Assembly: GCA_037043455.1 (NCBI GenBank)
Contig: JAWPHD010011232.1
Location: forward strand, 1-64,000
Origin: Cyrtodaria siliqua
Lineage: Eukaryota > Mollusca > Bivalvia > Adapedonta > Hiatellidae
Reading direction: 5' to 3'
Length of the DNA stretch: 64,000 nucleotides
Made by a program: the position numbers and the translations under genes. Under the pieces are notes generated by a model. That model made no database searches and was not told where the DNA came from. It was given only the letters and a program-made list of their open reading frames with translations. Numbering within the stretch: the stretch's first letter is position 1; each line of letters starts with the position of its first letter. Positions 47,480 through 59,675 of this stretch are shown here, piece by piece.

Positions 47480-48169
47480 TTTTATAAAAATTCAACGTAT
47501 GGCCTATATTATCCGGTTCTGGTTAAAAATTACACGTACGAGTGATCGCAAATATATAAAAAATATGTATAATGTTATGTTAATGATCTGATCGTAAACC
47601 CAAATAAATTAAACTGGGCATCTCAAGTTAAAGGGTTATTGGAACGAACAGGATTTAATGAAGTTTGGATTTCTCAAGGAGTAGAAAACATAACGTATTT
47701 CATTAATATATTTAAACAACGAATTAAAGATATGTTTATACAAAATTGGAATGCTGAATTATCGGATTCCACTAGAGCTAGTACCTACAGAATAATATCA
47801 GATTTCAGGTTTAAGTATTATCTAGATGTACTAAATATAAAGAAATTTAGAGCTTTTTTTACAAAACTAAGAGTCTCTAGTCACAGGTTAGAAATAGAAA
47901 CTGGTCGATGGCATAGACCAAATAAAACACCAAGATCCGAAAGAAAATGCCAGCTATGTAATATACTAGAAGACGAATTTCACTTTGTATTGGAGTGTTC
48001 ACTATATCAAGATATAAGAAAAGAATATGTTAACAAATATTTTTGGAAACGGCCAAACATACCAAAATTTATTGAACTTATGACAACAGAAAACAAGAGT
48101 TTATTAAAGAAACTGTCCGTTTTCATTTGTAAAAGTTTTAAAAGAAGAGACGACATGTTTTATAAATAA
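47480..48169 (+). pseudogene. LINE relic, C-terminal part (family 2, copy 1)
   Basis: An open stretch of 176 residues (47639-48169) contains FKQRIKDMFIQNW, FRFKYYLDVL, RFxxGRW-like ETGRWHRPNK and the Cys-His cluster CQLCNILEDEFHFVLEC, typical of LINE ORF2 C-termini. A frameshift near 47585 separates it from the upstream piece KIQRMAYIIRFWLKITRTS (47492-47570). It is a 5'-truncated copy; its 3' UTR runs to about 48440 and ends in (TATC)n. Same family as 52795-54261. Confidence 0.8.
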
Positions 48170-48444
48170 ATATCACTTTTCTCCATTTTTGTCCACAGAT
48201 ATAAATGTGTTCTGATCAGTACTTAGGAATATTAATTTAAAAATATATATTAAACACTTATATACTTAATAGTTGTCAAATACTTTTTAACTAGTAACAT
48301 ATACAGATGATCTTGAAACTCACCTATGAAATTATACAAATTGTCATTAACTGGAAAATATTGTGTGTATTTCATATACATGTTTATATGTATGTACTAT
48401 TTGCATGTGAACTGTTGGGCGTAATGCCTTATGTTTGAATAAAA

Positions 48445-48475
48445 TATCTATCTATCTATCTATATATATTTATTT
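48445..48475 (+). repeat. (ATCT)n tail of the LINE copy
   Basis: 'gaataaaatatctatctatc' followed by further tatc units: a polyadenylation-like signal plus simple 3' tail. Confidence 0.75.
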
Positions 48476-48800
48476 TTTTCTTTCTTTTTTTATTTTATTA
48501 TTTTTTTATTTTTTTATTTTTTTAAATTTTTTTTTAGTTGAAATGGTTTGTTTTTTTAATTTTTTGATTTGAATTTATTTGTTTGTTTTTCATTGTTGTT
48601 TTCTCGATTGATTGATTGATTGATTTATTTATTTTTAATTTATTTTTTTTAAAAAAAAAAATTTTGAATTTGTTTTATTTTTTTATTATTATTTTTTTTT
48701 GAATTTGACTTTTTCTTGTTGAATATTATTATTATAACGCTTTTTTTTTATTCTTTTTTTTTAATTGCTTATAATTTTTATTTTTTTATTTTTGTTAACG
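48476..48800 (+). repeat. T-rich low-complexity tract
   Basis: About 320 bp of T runs broken by A and G, with a short 'attg' repeat at about 48607-48622. No coding or RNA feature. Confidence 0.85.
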
Positions 48801-48829
48801 CCATGTTGGATTTGACGCAATTTAGCAGG

Positions 48830-49230
48830 AAGCATTGCTGTGCCAGCTAGATCGTGTTAGTAACGACAGAGTTATGGCCCTTGATTTGTTGAAAAATGCT
48901 ATATTGTATTTTCCTTTGTTGAATCTGTAGTTACTTCATTTTTTATCTGATCTATACATATTTGGTTAGAATGTTAATATAAACCCTCACACCCATATTT
49001 ATCAAATTTCATTCATAGAAGAAAGTGGGACAAATTAAAAAATACCCATGCCAGACTAGACACAGCAGACTTATTGCCCATGATTACCAGGTGAGTGATC
49101 TAAGGCCATCCTAGCCATGTGGTTTTTGCAATGTTTTAATTAAAGAAGTACTGATGGGAATTTTATGTCGACAACCCTTGATATAAGAGCCGTTTTAGCC
49201 AGTAGAGAGTCCTCAAGCCGTCTTGGGCCT
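48830..49230 (-). repeat. Bivalve interspersed repeat, reversed
   Basis: On the minus strand it starts 'caagaggcccaagacggctt', the same start as at 1117 and 63655, and includes 'caagggccataactctgtcg' near 48870. The stretch 'accaggtgagtgatctaagg' at 49089 is another common form of this repeat family. Confidence 0.65.
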
Positions 49231-50555
49231 CTTGTTTTTAAACTGTGATATACTGGTCTCTGTAAATATTTAGCGTCTTATATTACGAGGCATGTGTTAT
49301 ATTCTAATCGTATGCAGGTCTGGTAATTATCAATTTGTTTATATACATATATTAATGTGTTTTTAAGTTTATGTTTTGTTTATGTGCATGAATTTAACTG
49401 TATGCGTTATACCTTGTTTGATCTCATCACACAGACATCCTACTGTCGTTAATATGCAACATTGTGTTTACACATTCAGGGTAAAATGTTGCAGTCCGTT
49501 CACAAAATCTGCATCGACATACTTTGGTGTTGGTCATTTATTATTTAGGGTAACATGTACTTATTTTGTCCTTTGGCAATATATTGCTTGCAATAACTGG
49601 GTTAAAGGTTTTGTGGATTTTTAAAATTAATTTTCTATATTGTGTCTGTTGATACCTTAGAAACGTGTTGCTCGTTTTACTGTGACTTTGTTTCCCTAAA
49701 TATGTTTTTAAATATTTTTAAATTTTTAAACATATGTAATACTTTTTGCTCAACATGTTCATTTTAGTTGTGATTTTAATCGTTGATATATGTGTAGTGG
49801 TCTAGATGCCAGGGTTGAATCAAGTCAAGTTAATGTTTTTAACAAAAAACATTTTAAGTACAACTCAAAAATATCTGTTGACAGGGTCATCTAAACGTTT
49901 TGACATTTTTCATTGTATTACAAGTAACTCTTGCTAGAACGCACAATATAGCAGTTTGTATATTTAATAACGTACTGGTTTTGTACTGAATTCATAGTCT
50001 TCTAGCATCATTCAAACATTGTATGTTCTAATTAAATACTTGGACCGGCATGCAAAGAAGTATAAATCATACATACCATTAATTAAGACGTGTAGCCTGT
50101 TAATTGATTTAGGGTGTTTGTGCAATCCAGTTTCAGATTGAGTCAAAGTTCATCGCATCGAGTTTTTGTTGCAGTTTCACTTGGTCCATAATTTGAACAT
50201 TTCCATACGGAATAGTACACTAGGGTGTGTATCTTTTCTTTTATGAGTAAAGGTACGTGTATTCAGCTGAATTATATCATTGCGACATTTCCCATTGTGT
50301 TCAATCAGTTTTATAACTGAGGGTCTCCCATGGGTTTTGGGGAACAAGGGAACATGGCCATTCATTTTTGGTAAACAACGGAACATTGTCTGTTATTGGT
50401 AATATATGTGGGGAACAAAGGACGTTTGATTTTTATAATCAGGCTATTGCAATGGTTATTGAAATTCGTTTATATAATACAATATCAAGTAATTTTGATT
50501 GTGTTGTTCTACAGCACCAGGGTACTGAAGGTACTAGATTTTATTTAAATGCAGC
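49231..50555. other. Unassigned AT-rich sequence
   Basis: No gene recognised. The short frames on both strands (for example 49376-49624 and 50177-50386) show no domain. Confidence 0.35.
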
Positions 50556-50559
50556 TTAA

Positions 50560-50640
50560 AGGGACACACGGCAATCTTCATTTTTGGACTAGGGGCTTTT
50601 CAAGCCCTAGTCCATAGCGAAAAGCCCCTAGTCCATAGCA
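50560..50640. repeat. TTAA-type transposon end and adjoining perfect hairpin
   Basis: TTAA (50556-50559) then 'agggacacacggcaatctt' matches the ends at 62583. Next to it GGACTAGGGGCTTTTC (50586-50601) is the exact reverse complement of GAAAAGCCCCTAGTCC (50619-50634), with a further inner half copy in the loop. Confidence 0.65.
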
Positions 50641-51640
50641 GGCGACAAAATTTGAGCACGTTTTTACCAAATTTCACAAGGACTACACTGAGGTCAGTGC
50701 CTTCCAAAGTTTTACAAATTAGGTCAGTGCGGCATCAAAGATGGCCGCCTTTACCATATATTGTCACAACCTTAAAAAATCTTCTCAAGAACCGCTGAAC
50801 ATATCTTGACAGTTTTTGTTTATAAATGATCGCCAAACTCCTAGACTCCAAAAGTTGTAAAAATGAAGTAATTCTGCTGTATCGATTTTATGAATATGCA
50901 GTTCTGCTCAGCCCGGGTCTAGGGGGCGTGAACATATTTCACTACCGTTCATGAACATTCTCAATCAAACCGAGACTGCAACATTTCGTATTTATCGTGT
51001 TCGGCCGTTTCCAAAGGTACTATCATACTCTTTCCTAGGGTTACAAATGGCTGTGCCCCGGGGTTCTAAAGTGTGTATATGGAGATTTTACATGTTTTAC
51101 ATACTTATATAGGGAATTAAAAACATCTTCTTCTCTAAAAGCACAAGACATAGATCTCTCCTATATTGTATGTAGCATTAGCTTATGGTCCTCTACCAAG
51201 TTTGTTTTACATAGAATTATATATATGAAAATCTTTTAAAAAATAATATTCTCCAAAACTTCTTGGTCACTTTTGATTAAACTTCAGATGGATGATCCTT
51301 AGGTCAATGAATTTCAAATTTGGTAAAATTAGGGCAACGCCACATCCAAGATGGCCGCCGTTGAATCACTGAATATATTTCGACAGTTTTTGTTTATAGA
51401 TGATCGCCAACTCTTATACTATAAAAGTTGTATAAATGAAGTTCCTAGAGTAAAAATGGCTGCGTCCCGGGTTTTCCTGTCCTTCCATTTCCATACAAAC
51501 ATTCTCTGTAAATACGAAGAACCAAGTTTTGCAACTTTACCTTATGTCGTACAAAGTTTCATTCTAATAATCAATTGCACTTGATAACTACTTTTTTCTC
51601 TTTGCAAAAATTCTCAGGTGAGCGAATCAGGGCCATTTGT
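50641..51640 (+). repeat. Interspersed repeat with 'aagatggccgcc' units
   Basis: Two diverged units share 'tcaaagatggccgcc / ccaagatggccgcc' (50734 and 51344), 'gacagtttttgtttataaat', 'atgatcgccaa' and 'aaaagttgtaaaaatgaag'. The stretch ends near 'caggtgagcgaatcagggcc' (51617), a common bivalve repeat end. The short ORF at 51351-51584 lies within it and is not a gene. Confidence 0.6.
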
Positions 51641-52110
51641 GAGTGAGTATTTTTGTTTTTGCTTCTATTCCTTTAAATGTAGCTATATAGTCGCTGTGTT
51701 TCAGGTTGCTGTTAACACTTAAATATAATGGTATATACTATTGATATTTAAATAAATTCAAAAGATCTGTCCCAGCTAGATAGCAATCAAACGCTTGTTA
51801 CATTTCACAGTTAAATTTAATTCTGAATTCTTGGTAAGAGCCGTAACTAATGTTGTTTAGAACATGTGGCCCAACCCGTTTGCATAATATATGGCAATAA
51901 AATATGTTTAAATCACTTATTTCTAACATAATGTAAACTTGCTTCAACATAAGTAGATTCATTATTCCATTATACTCATTATAAAACCGAAATGATTCGT
52001 TGAAATTACAAAAACGCCATCTAACAAATATTTATTTGTATATATTATGTAAACATGTTCATGGGCCATACTTGGCCTAAAACATTAAACATTATTGACT
52101 GAGATCGTTA
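51641..52110. other. Unassigned AT-rich sequence
   Basis: Nothing recognised. Confidence 0.3.
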
Positions 52111-52111
52111 G

Positions 52112-52220
52112 CATATACCGTGTACTTACACAAGTGTAGATTGTCTCATATACCGTGTACTTACACAAGTGTTGATTGTCTCATATACCGTGTACTTACA
52201 CAAGTGTTGATTGTCTCATA
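52112..52220 (+). repeat. 35-bp tandem repeat, three copies
   Basis: 'catataccgtgtacttacac' + 'aagtgttgattgtct' three times (52112, 52147 and 52182), followed by a degenerate fourth. Confidence 0.85.
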
Positions 52221-52353
52221 TCCTGTGTTTGAACACTTGTTTGTGTTCCATATCATAACGACTATATTAGTGGTTAACTTGTTTATTATGGTGTACAATT
52301 GTGACCCTTTACACTATAGTTTATTGAGTTTTTGTTGTTGCTTTTTCTTATTA

Positions 52354-52759
52354 GCAAAGAATAGGGCCACCGCAGATCCAGTTGGAGTGGAAGGAAGGCA
52401 GAGGGGTAGACCCACTTCCCCCGCCCCACACCCAACCCTCCCCCGTTCATTTTATCATTTTTGTTTATGCTCATTAAAGGTCTTCATCATGACCCCTGCA
52501 TTGTTTCAGTTGCCATCTGGCTCATATAACTAGAGCAGTGGCAGAAAAACTATAACGTGGCTCCAGCGTAAATGGAGTGTCTACAATAGAATTTGCAGCT
52601 ACTCTGCAGTTCAGGGTGTGAAGGTTCTATGCCCGTTCTCCATATTGTATCTCGATGTACATGGAGGATGAGCCTGGCATGTTCATTCCTGTTACGCGCC
52701 ATACAACCTTTCATGTGTTGGTGCGCCTTAAAACCCCAATTCAGTTCAATCTCTTATTA
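52354..52759 (+). mobile_element. SINE-like retroposon, copy 2 (406 bp)
   Basis: The same sequence as 46540-46953, lacking the first 14 or so bases. It is bounded by an exact 11-bp direct repeat, TTTTCTTATTA (52343-52353 and 52760-52770). It begins 'gcaaagaatagggccaccgc' and ends 'ccttaaaaccccaattcagt' + 'tcaatctcttatta'. The different target duplication proves an independent insertion. Confidence 0.85.
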
Positions 52760-52794
52760 TTTTCTTATTAACAGTTACACATGTTGGTTCCGAC

Positions 52795-54261
52795 GGACCA
52801 GTTGATGTTGATATGTTTAATAGATTTAAAAAGGCATTTGATAGTATTTATTACAACGGGCTCTGGTATAAACTGTATAACTTAGGTTTAAGGGGTAAAC
52901 TTCTACGAGTAATTCGTGATATGTATTCTAAAGTTAAAGCCCGCGTGAGAGGCTGTAAAACATATTCAGACTATTTTGAGTGCTCGGTTGGCTTAAAACA
53001 AGGGGAGGTAATGTCTCGAATATTATTTTCACTATTTCTAGAAGATATAGAACTATTTTTACTGAATGATGTTAATTCTGGTATAAATTTTGATGATATT
53101 TCTTTATTCTTATGTTATTCGCCGATGACATGGTGATAATGACCTCCAAAAAAGTTTAGATCTTCTACATTCTTATTGCAGTAATTAGGGACTACAAGTA
53201 AATCCCGACAAAAGTAAAATTGTTGTTTTCAGAAAACGAGGTCCAATCAAAAATGACGAAAAATGGACTTACGATAATATACCAATAGAAACGGTAGACA
53301 ATTTCAATTATCTTGGTACCGTCTTTAATTATACAGATAATTATAATTTAAACCAAGAAACATTAGCTGGTAAAGGTGTAAAAGCACTAAATACTTTACG
53401 TGTCAATATACGTAACTATTCACTGAAACCTAGTACAATATGTCAGCTATGTGATGCCTTCGTTAGCTCTATATTAAATTATGCTTGTGAAATATGGGGA
53501 TTTAGTAAAAGTAAAGAAATTGAAAGAATTCACCTAAAGTTCCTTAAATCTCTGTTGCATGTAAAACGGATTGTAATGCTGCTATATATGGTGAGTTATG
53601 TAAATATCCTATGTATGTTAATAGATATGTCCGTATTGTTAAGTATTGGTGCAAAATTGTTAGGTCTGACAATATCACTTTACAACATTTGTACAAGTCA
53701 TTAACATTCCATTGTCATAGGTGTAAAACTAATTGGGTTTCTCGTGTCAAAACATTGTTAAATGATACCGGTTTTTCTGATGTATGGAACAACCCAGATG
53801 GTGTTAATTTACTTACTTTTCAGCTTTTGTTCAAGCAAAGAATAATCGATCAATTTGTTCAGTCATGGTATACTACTGTTAATAACAGTCGATCTTTGTG
53901 TACATACAGACTATTTAAGACCACTTTCAATTATGAGTATTATCTAGATAAAATACCACAGAAATTTCGTATTGCACTTTGAAACAGGTCGTTACGGTAT
54001 TAACAGAATCAACGCTACTGTTTAATTTGTAATTCTGGTGATCTAGAAGACGAATACCACTTTATTTGTATATGTCTAGCATACACTGACATTCGAAAAC
54101 AATATATTAAATCACGTTACTTTGTTAGACCAAGCGTTTTTAAATTTATTGAGCTAATGCAGTCTGTTAATTTTTCTGTCATCTCAAAACTTTGTAAATT
54201 TGCATATCAAGCGACAATTATTCGACAAAACATAGTTAATCGTCATGAAAATGTACTGTAA
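52795..54261 (+). pseudogene. LINE relic with reverse transcriptase (family 2, copy 2)
   Basis: The reverse transcriptase appears as FNRFKKAFDSIYYNGLW (52814 on), GLKQGEVMSRILFSLFLEDI, then, after a frameshift, the catalytic FADDMVIM (53118-53141). After this come GLQVNPDKSKIVVFRKRG (about 53187-53241), NFNYLGTVFN, NYACEIWGFSKSKEI, KTLLNDTGFSDVW and the Cys-His segment CLICNSGDLEDEYHF (about 54020-54063). It ends at TAA 54259-54261. It matches the C-terminal copy at 47480-48169 block for block. Frameshifts near 53110, 53580 and 53985 make it inactive. The endonuclease domain is absent (5' truncation). It is probably of a CR1/L2/Jockey-like lineage, but the clade is not determined. Confidence 0.85.
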
Positions 54262-54980
54262 ATCTCACTTAAAGTAAATACTACACCAGCTTTTGCACAT
54301 CTATATGCTTTAACGTTCTTCATGGTATTTCAATATGTACATACATACACATTGCATTGTTCTAAAAAAAAATCAGTGTACTTAGTACAACCTCACGTTC
54401 AATATATGATTGTACATCTTTTCCGTATACATCATGTTTTGCTCATTGCCTTTATGTCTATGCACATACTTGTCATGATTGACTGTTGTATATAATATTA
54501 TTCATTGTATCACGTAACAAGAAACATTGTAATGTTTACGTTACTTAATAACGAATCTTGAATATTGAATCTTTAATTATCTTATGTGTTAAAAAATGTG
54601 TATGGAATAACACTATTACAAATAAACTAAGCTTTAAGATTTATTAATGTTATACATTTTTGTTTGATAATTGATTAAAGAAAATAAACAAACAGTTGTT
54701 TGTCTTGTTTAACTATAGTGTCGTAAGTTCTAGAAAACAAAATGATATAAATGTATTGAACTACGAACACTATACTAGCAATTTCTGTAGTTATATGCAA
54801 ATATAATATATTCGTGGAGTGGAAGATGTTTTTATACATACCGTTTTTAAACATGGTTTGATAGCCCACATTAATTAAGGCAATGTTCAGTTCTATTAAA
54901 TATCTTATTATATAAGGTTAATTGAAATGTCAGTCATTACATTTGGGGAGATGAATACATATGTATTTAGGTATATACAA
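54262..54980 (+). other. LINE 3' flank and unassigned sequence
   Basis: The first part, to about 54575 ('cttgaatattgaatcttt'), is probably the 3' UTR of the LINE copy. The rest is AT-rich and unassigned. Confidence 0.4.
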
Positions 54981-55729
54981 ATGAGAAAAATGGTCCTATA
55001 GAAATCACAGCACCGAAACGCAATGGCACCGTAGATCCGCACTGCATCACAAACAAAGAGCAAACTAACTATACAATGAAAAAGACAATACACAACAGAA
55101 AGAATGGTTAAGACAGGGTTATCGACTTGGAACGGTCAGTGGGCAATATGGTCCGCCGGTTAGCTTAAATCGATTTTAAGTGTACACAACCTCGCTATTA
55201 TACTGCATTTGTGTACAGTTACACATCTTCTTTTGGTACTGCACTCAAATTGACAAGACAGTGTAAATAAAAGTATATCCCATCAAAAGGAAATATCTAA
55301 CAATAAAGTACACATCCAGAGAAATTATTAAACGATACACGTATACGCTATTGTAAAGATATATAAAAAACATAATTAGATGTACCTCAGGATGGAATTT
55401 TAGTGAAAACCCACAGCAGTTGCAGCCCAAGAGAAATCCAAGTCGAACAGGAAATGTAGCCGTCAACCAAAAACATGCATTTAGAACTAAAAACAATTAC
55501 AAGGGAAGACAGAAACAAAGTAGTATACGACACCACAAACATAAACAATAGGTACCTTTGAAGGGTCAGCGCAAAAAGGCCGCTGGGGTTTAAATCAGGT
55601 GTGAACCAAATCTCACTCTTACGCTATTGTCATCCCAGTTAAACAGGACCGTGTAAATAAAGAAATCCCCGCCAGGTTATTGTCTCTTATAAACTAGACA
55701 GCATTAATAGGCGACATAACTAAAACACT

Positions 55730-56605
55730 CAGATGATCATGCATAGAAGTATAGAAGGCCACAACACTCAGATGATCATGCATATAAGTATAGACAGCCA
55801 CACAGATGATCATGCATATAAGTATAGACAGCCACACAGATGATCATGCATATGAGTATAGATCATGCATATAAGTATAGATGATCATGCATATAAGTAT
55901 AGATCATGCATATAAGTATAGATGATCATGCATATAAGTATAGATCATGCATATAAGTATAGATGATCATGCATATAAGTATAGATGATCATGCATATAA
56001 GTATAGATGATCATGCATATAAGTATAGAAGGCCACAACACACAGATGATCATGCATATAAGTATAGAAGGCCACAACACACAGATGATCATGCATATAA
56101 GTATAGATGATCATGCATATAAGTATAGATGATCATGCATATAAGTATAGATGATCATGCATATAAGTATAGATGATCATGCATATAAGTATAGATGATC
56201 ATGCATATAAGTATAGATGATCACGCATATAAGTATAGATGATCATGCATATAAGTATAGAACACACAGATGATCATGCATATAAGTATAGACAGCCACA
56301 ACACACAGATGATCATGCATATAAGTATAGAACACACAGATGATCATGCATATAAGTATAGAACACACAGATGATCATGCATATAAGTATAGACAGCCAC
56401 AACACACAGATGATCATGCATATAATTATAGAAGGCCACAACACACAGATGATCATGCATATAAGTATAGATCATGCATATAAGTATAGATGATCATGCA
56501 TATAAGTATAGATCATGCATATAAGTATAGATCATGCATATAAGTATAGAAAGCCACAACACACAGATGATCATGCATATAAGTATAGAAGGCCACACAT
56601 CAAGT
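55730..56605 (-). repeat. 22-bp array (with 19-bp and longer variants) inside copy D
   Basis: The unit is 'gatgatcatgcatataagta' + ta. It alternates with 19-bp forms lacking gat and with longer forms carrying 'gaaggccacaacacaca' or 'gacagccacaacacaca'. Its core equals the single 'atacacatgatcatct' of copy C at 42855-42870. Confidence 0.9.
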
Positions 56606-56764
56606 ACTTAATAACTTGGAAAACGTCAGAGCAACAAGAGAATATTCCATTAAGGGTACGGAAAGACAATATTGATGATAAACATATCACCTTACCAACC
56701 CATTCTGTAGTTAGATAGACGTCCACCTAGAGTCCATCATATGTCGAGTCATCGCACAATCAAA

Positions 56765-58055
56765 AAAGAAGCATATTGGCGAACTGTATAAATGGGTCAA
56801 ACTCTAAACATGTAGTGCGTTGCAAAAAAACGATAGCGTCGTAACATATGGTGTGGCGAACTGTCGTAACATATGATGTGGCGAACTGTAAATGGGTCAA
56901 CCACTATACATGTAGTGCGTTGCAAAAAAAATGATAGGGTCGTACTGTAAGATGTGGCGAACTGTAAGTAAATGGGTCAACCACTATACATGTAGTGCGC
57001 TCCAAAAAATAATAGGGTCGTAACATATGATGTGGCAAACTGTAAATGGGTCAACCACTATACATGTAGTGCGTTGCAAAAAATGATAGGGTCGTAACAT
57101 ATGATGTGGCGAACTGTAAATGGGTCAACCACTATACATGTAGTGCGTTGCAAAAAATGATAGGGTCGTAACATATGATGTGACGAACTGTAAATGGGTC
57201 AACCGCTATACATGTAGTGCGTTGCAAAAAAAACATATGATGTGGCGAACTGTAAATGGGTCAACCACTATACATGTAGTGCGTTGCAAAAAATGATAGG
57301 GTCGTAACATATGATGTTGCGAACTGTCGTAACATATGATGTGGCGAACTGTAAATGGGTCAACCACTATACATGTAGTGCGTTGCAAAAAATGATAGGG
57401 TCGTAACATATGATGTTACGAACTGTCGTAACATATATGTGGCGAACTGTAAATGGGTCAACCGCTATACATGTAGTGCGTTGCAAAAAGTGATAGGGTC
57501 GTAACATATGATGTGACGAACTGTAAATGGGTCAACCACTATACATGTAGTGCGTTGCAAAAAATGATAGGGTCGTAACATATGATGTGGCGAACTGTAA
57601 ATGGGTCAACCGCTATACATGTAGTGCGTTGCAAAAAATGATAGGGTCGTAACATATGATGTTGCGAACTGTCGTAACATATGATGTGGCGAACTGTAAA
57701 TGGGTCAACCACTATACATGTAGTGCGTTGCAAAGACAAATGATAGGGTCGTACTGTAAGATGTGGCGAACTGTAAGTAAATGGGTCAACCACTATACAT
57801 GTAGTGCGCTCCAAAATATAATAGGGTCGTAACATATGATGTGGCAAACTGTAAATGGGTCAACCACTATACATGTAGTGCGTTGCAAAAAATGATAGTG
57901 TCGTAACATATGATGTGGCGAACTGTAAATTGGTCAACCACTATACATGTAGTGGTGCGTTGCAAAAAATGATAGGGTCGTAACATATGATGTGACGAAC
58001 TGTAAATGGGTCAACCGCTATACATGTAGTGCGTTGCAAAAAATGATAGGGTCGT
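56765..58055 (-). repeat. 74-bp array, about 17 copies, inside copy D
   Basis: The unit is 'aactgtaaatgggtcaacca' + 'ctatacatgtagtgcgttgc' + 'aaaaaatgatagggtcgtaa' + 'catatgatgtggcg' (74 bp). Some units have a 26-bp partial duplication ('gaactgtcgtaacatatgat'). The corresponding segment is single-copy in A (27640-27715), B, C, E and F. Confidence 0.92.
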
Positions 58056-58255
58056 AACATGTTTTGATAAATTTTCGAACACATTTAATAACGATAGTGT
58101 GATCGTGATCAGGGCCAAGCATCTTACTAAGTTTGTAAATCACGTCACTATAGCCTTCAGGTTTTGATAGTCCTTGTAAAAGAAGGGTTCTTAAATTACG
58201 TTTATATTTTAAAGGATATCAGGGTTATAGTAATACAATTTTGCAAGGTGTTTTC

Positions 58256-58464
58256 AAAGTTTATGGTTACGGTAGCCATGGCTGAGTAGCGTTTTAGTTA
58301 TGCAAGGTTATGAATGATAGCAAGGTTATGAATGATAGCAAGGTTATGAATGATAAAGTTCTCAACTTGACTATAAGCTATAGAACAAAAGCACACACGA
58401 AAACGTTGAAAAGAAACATACACACCATAACATGTTGCTCTGAGAACAACAACGTCAAGTGGAG
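58256..58464 (+). repeat. 18-bp triplication in otherwise unassigned sequence
   Basis: 'caaggttatgaatgatag' three times at about 58303-58358. Nothing else recognised. Confidence 0.6.
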
Positions 58465-58748
58465 ACAATAGCATCGTTTTTTTTTCACCATTTTAGGAAT
58501 GGGTCCGTGACCGGTCAAATTGGGAAAAAAACACGCGATTTTTCTCAGAATTGGGAAAAAAATTGTTTCTGTATTTGGTTCAATTTACATAGAAAAGCAG
58601 AAGAAACGTCTAAAACCCTGGTAAAAACTTTGGGATTTCTTTTTTTTTTTTTTTTTTTATTTTTTTTTTTTTTTACTCAAAATTGGGGGAAATGCTATTT
58701 TTTGGCGATTGGGAACGGGTCCGTTTACCGGACCCGTCCAAAGAAGGA
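58465..58748 (+). mobile_element. Interspersed repeat with 'gggtccg' ends and T/A runs
   Basis: 'gaatgggtccgtgaccggtc' at the left and a perfect hairpin ACGGGTCCG ttta CCGGACCCGT at the right (58716-58738) frame a T-rich interior with two 'attgggaaaaaa' copies. I recognise this as a common bivalve repeat form. No function assigned; the short ORF at 58459-58761 is a by-product. Confidence 0.5.
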
Positions 58749-59109
58749 AAAAAAACGCTGAATAAACACGTCTAAGTGGGAATAATAAAAAAATAAATTA
58801 ATGCTTGATGAAATCTTCAAGATTTCCGTGTATCCCTTTAAAGTATATAGTTTATATTTGTGACAATATTCCTGTAATTTCTCATTAAATTTATGTGTAA
58901 TAATATTCTTTCAATATCATGAAAATTCTACAAAAAAGTATTTTCCTAACATGTACACACTGTTCGTTTTCTTATCATATTCACCCCCCTTCCTGTTTTC
59001 TTAAGTAACTGTTCTGACCGGCTTGTGATACTTTGTATCACTGTTTTCTGGTATATAAATATACCTCGCCGTCAGTAGGTTTAGAAACTGTGTACGTGTG
59101 TTGTAAAAT
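58749..59109. other. Unassigned, with a lone TTAA-type transposon end
   Basis: 'tcttcaagatttccgtgtat' + 'ccctttaaag' at 58814-58843 matches the right end of the TTAA-flanked MITE. I found no left partner. Confidence 0.4.
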
Positions 59110-59330
59110 TTGGCTGTTGTTGACGGGATAGCTACTTTAAACAGTTTATCAAAAGAGGTTATGACCCTATCATTTTGCAACGCACGGCATGTTTAGTGGT
59201 TTACCCATTTACAGTTTGCCACTATGATTTCCTCTTTGATTGTGCGATGACTGGACATAATGTGGACTCTGTGGTAACGTCTACCTAAATCCTCACGGAT
59301 GTTAATACATTTGAAAGTGTGTAAACCAAT
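59110..59330 (+). mobile_element. Fragment F of the array-bearing interspersed element
   Basis: 'atcaaaagaggttatgaccc', 'gcaacgcacggcatgtttag', 'cctctttgattgtgcgatga' and 'gtctacctaaatcctcac' correspond to the 74-bp segment and the sequence after it in copies A-D. It leads directly into the 29-bp array. Confidence 0.65.
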
Positions 59331-59675
59331 ATAACAAATGGTCGTCAACAATATCAACAATACATCAATATCAAAAGGGTCGTCAACAATACACCAATAT
59401 CAAAATAGTCGTCAACAATACACCAATATCAAAATAGTCGTCAACGAATACTCCAATATCAAAATGGTTGTCAACAATACACCAATATCAAAAAAAGTCG
59501 TCAACAATACACCAATATCAAAATGGTCGTCAACAATACACCAATATCAAAATAGTCGTCAACAATACACCAATATCAAAATGGTCGTCAACAATACACC
59601 AATATCAAAATAGTCGTCAACAATACCCCAATATCAAAATGGTCGTCAACAATACACCAATATTAAAAAAGAAAC
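59331..59675 (+). repeat. 29-bp tandem array, about 11 copies
   Basis: The unit is 'ggtcgtcaacaatacaccaa' + 'tatcaaaat', with g/a at the first base and length slips in the A run. It follows fragment F without a gap. Because 29 is not a multiple of 3, successive units are read in different frames, so the ORFs at 59338 and 59468 are not genes. Confidence 0.92.

Larger units (their letters stand above)
54985..58255 (-). mobile_element. Array-bearing interspersed element, copy D (3.2 kb, two arrays)
   Basis: Reversed, it runs from 'ataaccctgatatcc' (58230) and 'acaaggactatcaaaacctg' through the 74-bp array (56765-58055), 'gtctatctaacta..', 'gctctgacg..ccaagt', the 22-bp array (55730-56600), 'acacggtcctgtttaactgg', 'gagatttggttcacacctg', 'ggctgcaactgctgtgg' (55415) to 'gtgatttctataggaccat' (54985). 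Both the start found in copies B and G and the end found in copy E are present, so it looks full-length apart from the expansions. There may be an internal duplication of the 3' portion (55110-55200 versus 55540-55640). Confidence 0.65.

Noticed and set aside
55730..56605. Relationship of the 22-bp array (tgatcatgcatata) to the 35-bp satellite (tgatcatgtatgta)
   Set aside because: The similarity is limited to about 12 bp of low-complexity palindromic sequence, and the 22-bp unit is better explained as part of the interspersed element.
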